Virus record (IMG/VR): IMGVR_UViG_3300028920_000019
Location: 1 to 20,079 of that record
Strand: one strand, 5' to 3'
Source of the DNA: a virus
DNA length: 20,079 nt
Of this stretch, positions 19,851 to 20,079 are shown one piece after another. Positions within the stretch are counted from its first letter, which is position 1. Each line of letters starts with the position of its first letter. The position numbers were made by a program, and so were the translations under genes. Under the pieces are notes generated by a model. The model saw only the letters and a list, made by a program, of their open reading frames with translations. It was not told the origin of the DNA and did no database searches.

Positions 19851-20079
19851 ATGGGGGGGATGAAGCACAAAGCGGTTATACAATATGTGGTGGATTGCGG
19901 GGGGTTCGTTCCTCTCCGCTCCTCATCTCCTTCTCTTTATAAAGGGATAAGTGACATCTATATGCTCAAAGGAAGCTTCGCCTCTAATAATCGGCGCAGA
20001 CATCAGGTCGCAACTGTTCTCATCAATAACGGGTTCCTCGAATGGGACAAGGATGATGATATCGTGTATGTCACAGAGA
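19851..20079 (+). CDS. Small winged-helix DNA-binding protein, 5' part (continues at base 1)
   Basis: Starts at ATG 19851 (GGTGA 8 bases before it) or at ATG 19860, both in frame; the reading frame runs off the end and is completed in the first 159 bases because 19953-20079 duplicates 1-127. N-terminal part: KHKAVIQYVVDCGGFVPLRS then SLYKGISDIYMLKGSFASNN, consistent with the first helices of a winged helix. The stop of the RHH gene lies one base upstream, so RHH, winged helix and phosphoesterase probably form one operon. Confidence 0.78.
   Translation, partial: MGGMKHKAVIQYVVDCGGFVPLRSSSPSLYKGISDIYMLKGSFASNNRRRHQVATVLINNGFLEWDKDDDIVYVTE
19953..20079. repeat. Terminal direct repeat, right copy (circular overlap)
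   Basis: Exact duplicate of bases 1-127, produced by circular closure; unique length is 19,952 bp. Confidence 0.95.

Noticed and set aside
1-20079. tRNA, rRNA, CRISPR arrays or insertion sequences
   Set aside because: No repeated spacer array, cloverleaf, rRNA-like sequence or transposase with terminal inverted repeats was seen on either strand by eye.

Overview
The window is one complete circular element that has been opened arbitrarily. Bases 1-127 are repeated exactly at 19953-20079, and a small winged-helix gene reads in frame across the join, so the unique circle is 19,952 bp. The host is very probably an archaeon. TATA boxes sit about 25 nt upstream of predicted starts, the Shine-Dalgarno sites are GAGGTGA-type, and long exported proteins are packed with N-X-S/T glycosylation sequons, Fn3-like, DUF2341 and DUF11-type domains. 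Such exported proteins are common in Thermoplasmatota and methanogen-related Euryarchaeota, but the phylum is inference. All genes but one lie on the + strand.

Layout. (1) 19851 through the join to 1693: a winged-helix regulator, a winged-helix/metallophosphoesterase fusion, a small basic protein and two tiny zinc-ribbon proteins. (2) 1771-9294: four very large secreted or membrane-anchored glycoproteins. (3) 9295-9650: an intergenic switch with one 51-residue minus-strand membrane protein, a hairpin between convergent genes and two back-to-back promoters. (4) 9647-15696: small DNA-binding or membrane proteins, a 637-residue exported protein with a multi-helix membrane tail, two membrane-anchored cytoplasmic proteins, a minimal C5-cytosine methyltransferase and a serine recombinase without a helix-turn-helix. 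(5) 15743-17614: a P-loop ATPase and a two-helix membrane protein. (6) 17615-18058: a gene-free stretch with its own promoter and several long complementary arms, probably a structured RNA or leader. (7) 18059-19281: small genes including two 46-residue twins that share an identical 52-bp start and flank an exported protein. (8) 19282-19849: a very AT-rich palindromic segment and a ribbon-helix-helix protein.

How it may work together (inference): glycoproteins, small membrane proteins, paired membrane-anchored proteins and a P-loop ATPase resemble the content of a membrane-enveloped archaeal virus (pleolipovirus or spindle-shaped type) or a vesicle-forming plasmid such as pR1SE. The methyltransferase would protect the DNA, the recombinase would resolve multimers or invert DNA, and the HTH/RHH proteins would regulate copy number and expression. 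No recognisable replication initiator, polymerase, primase, helicase or known capsid protein was found, so the replication mode and particle type remain open.
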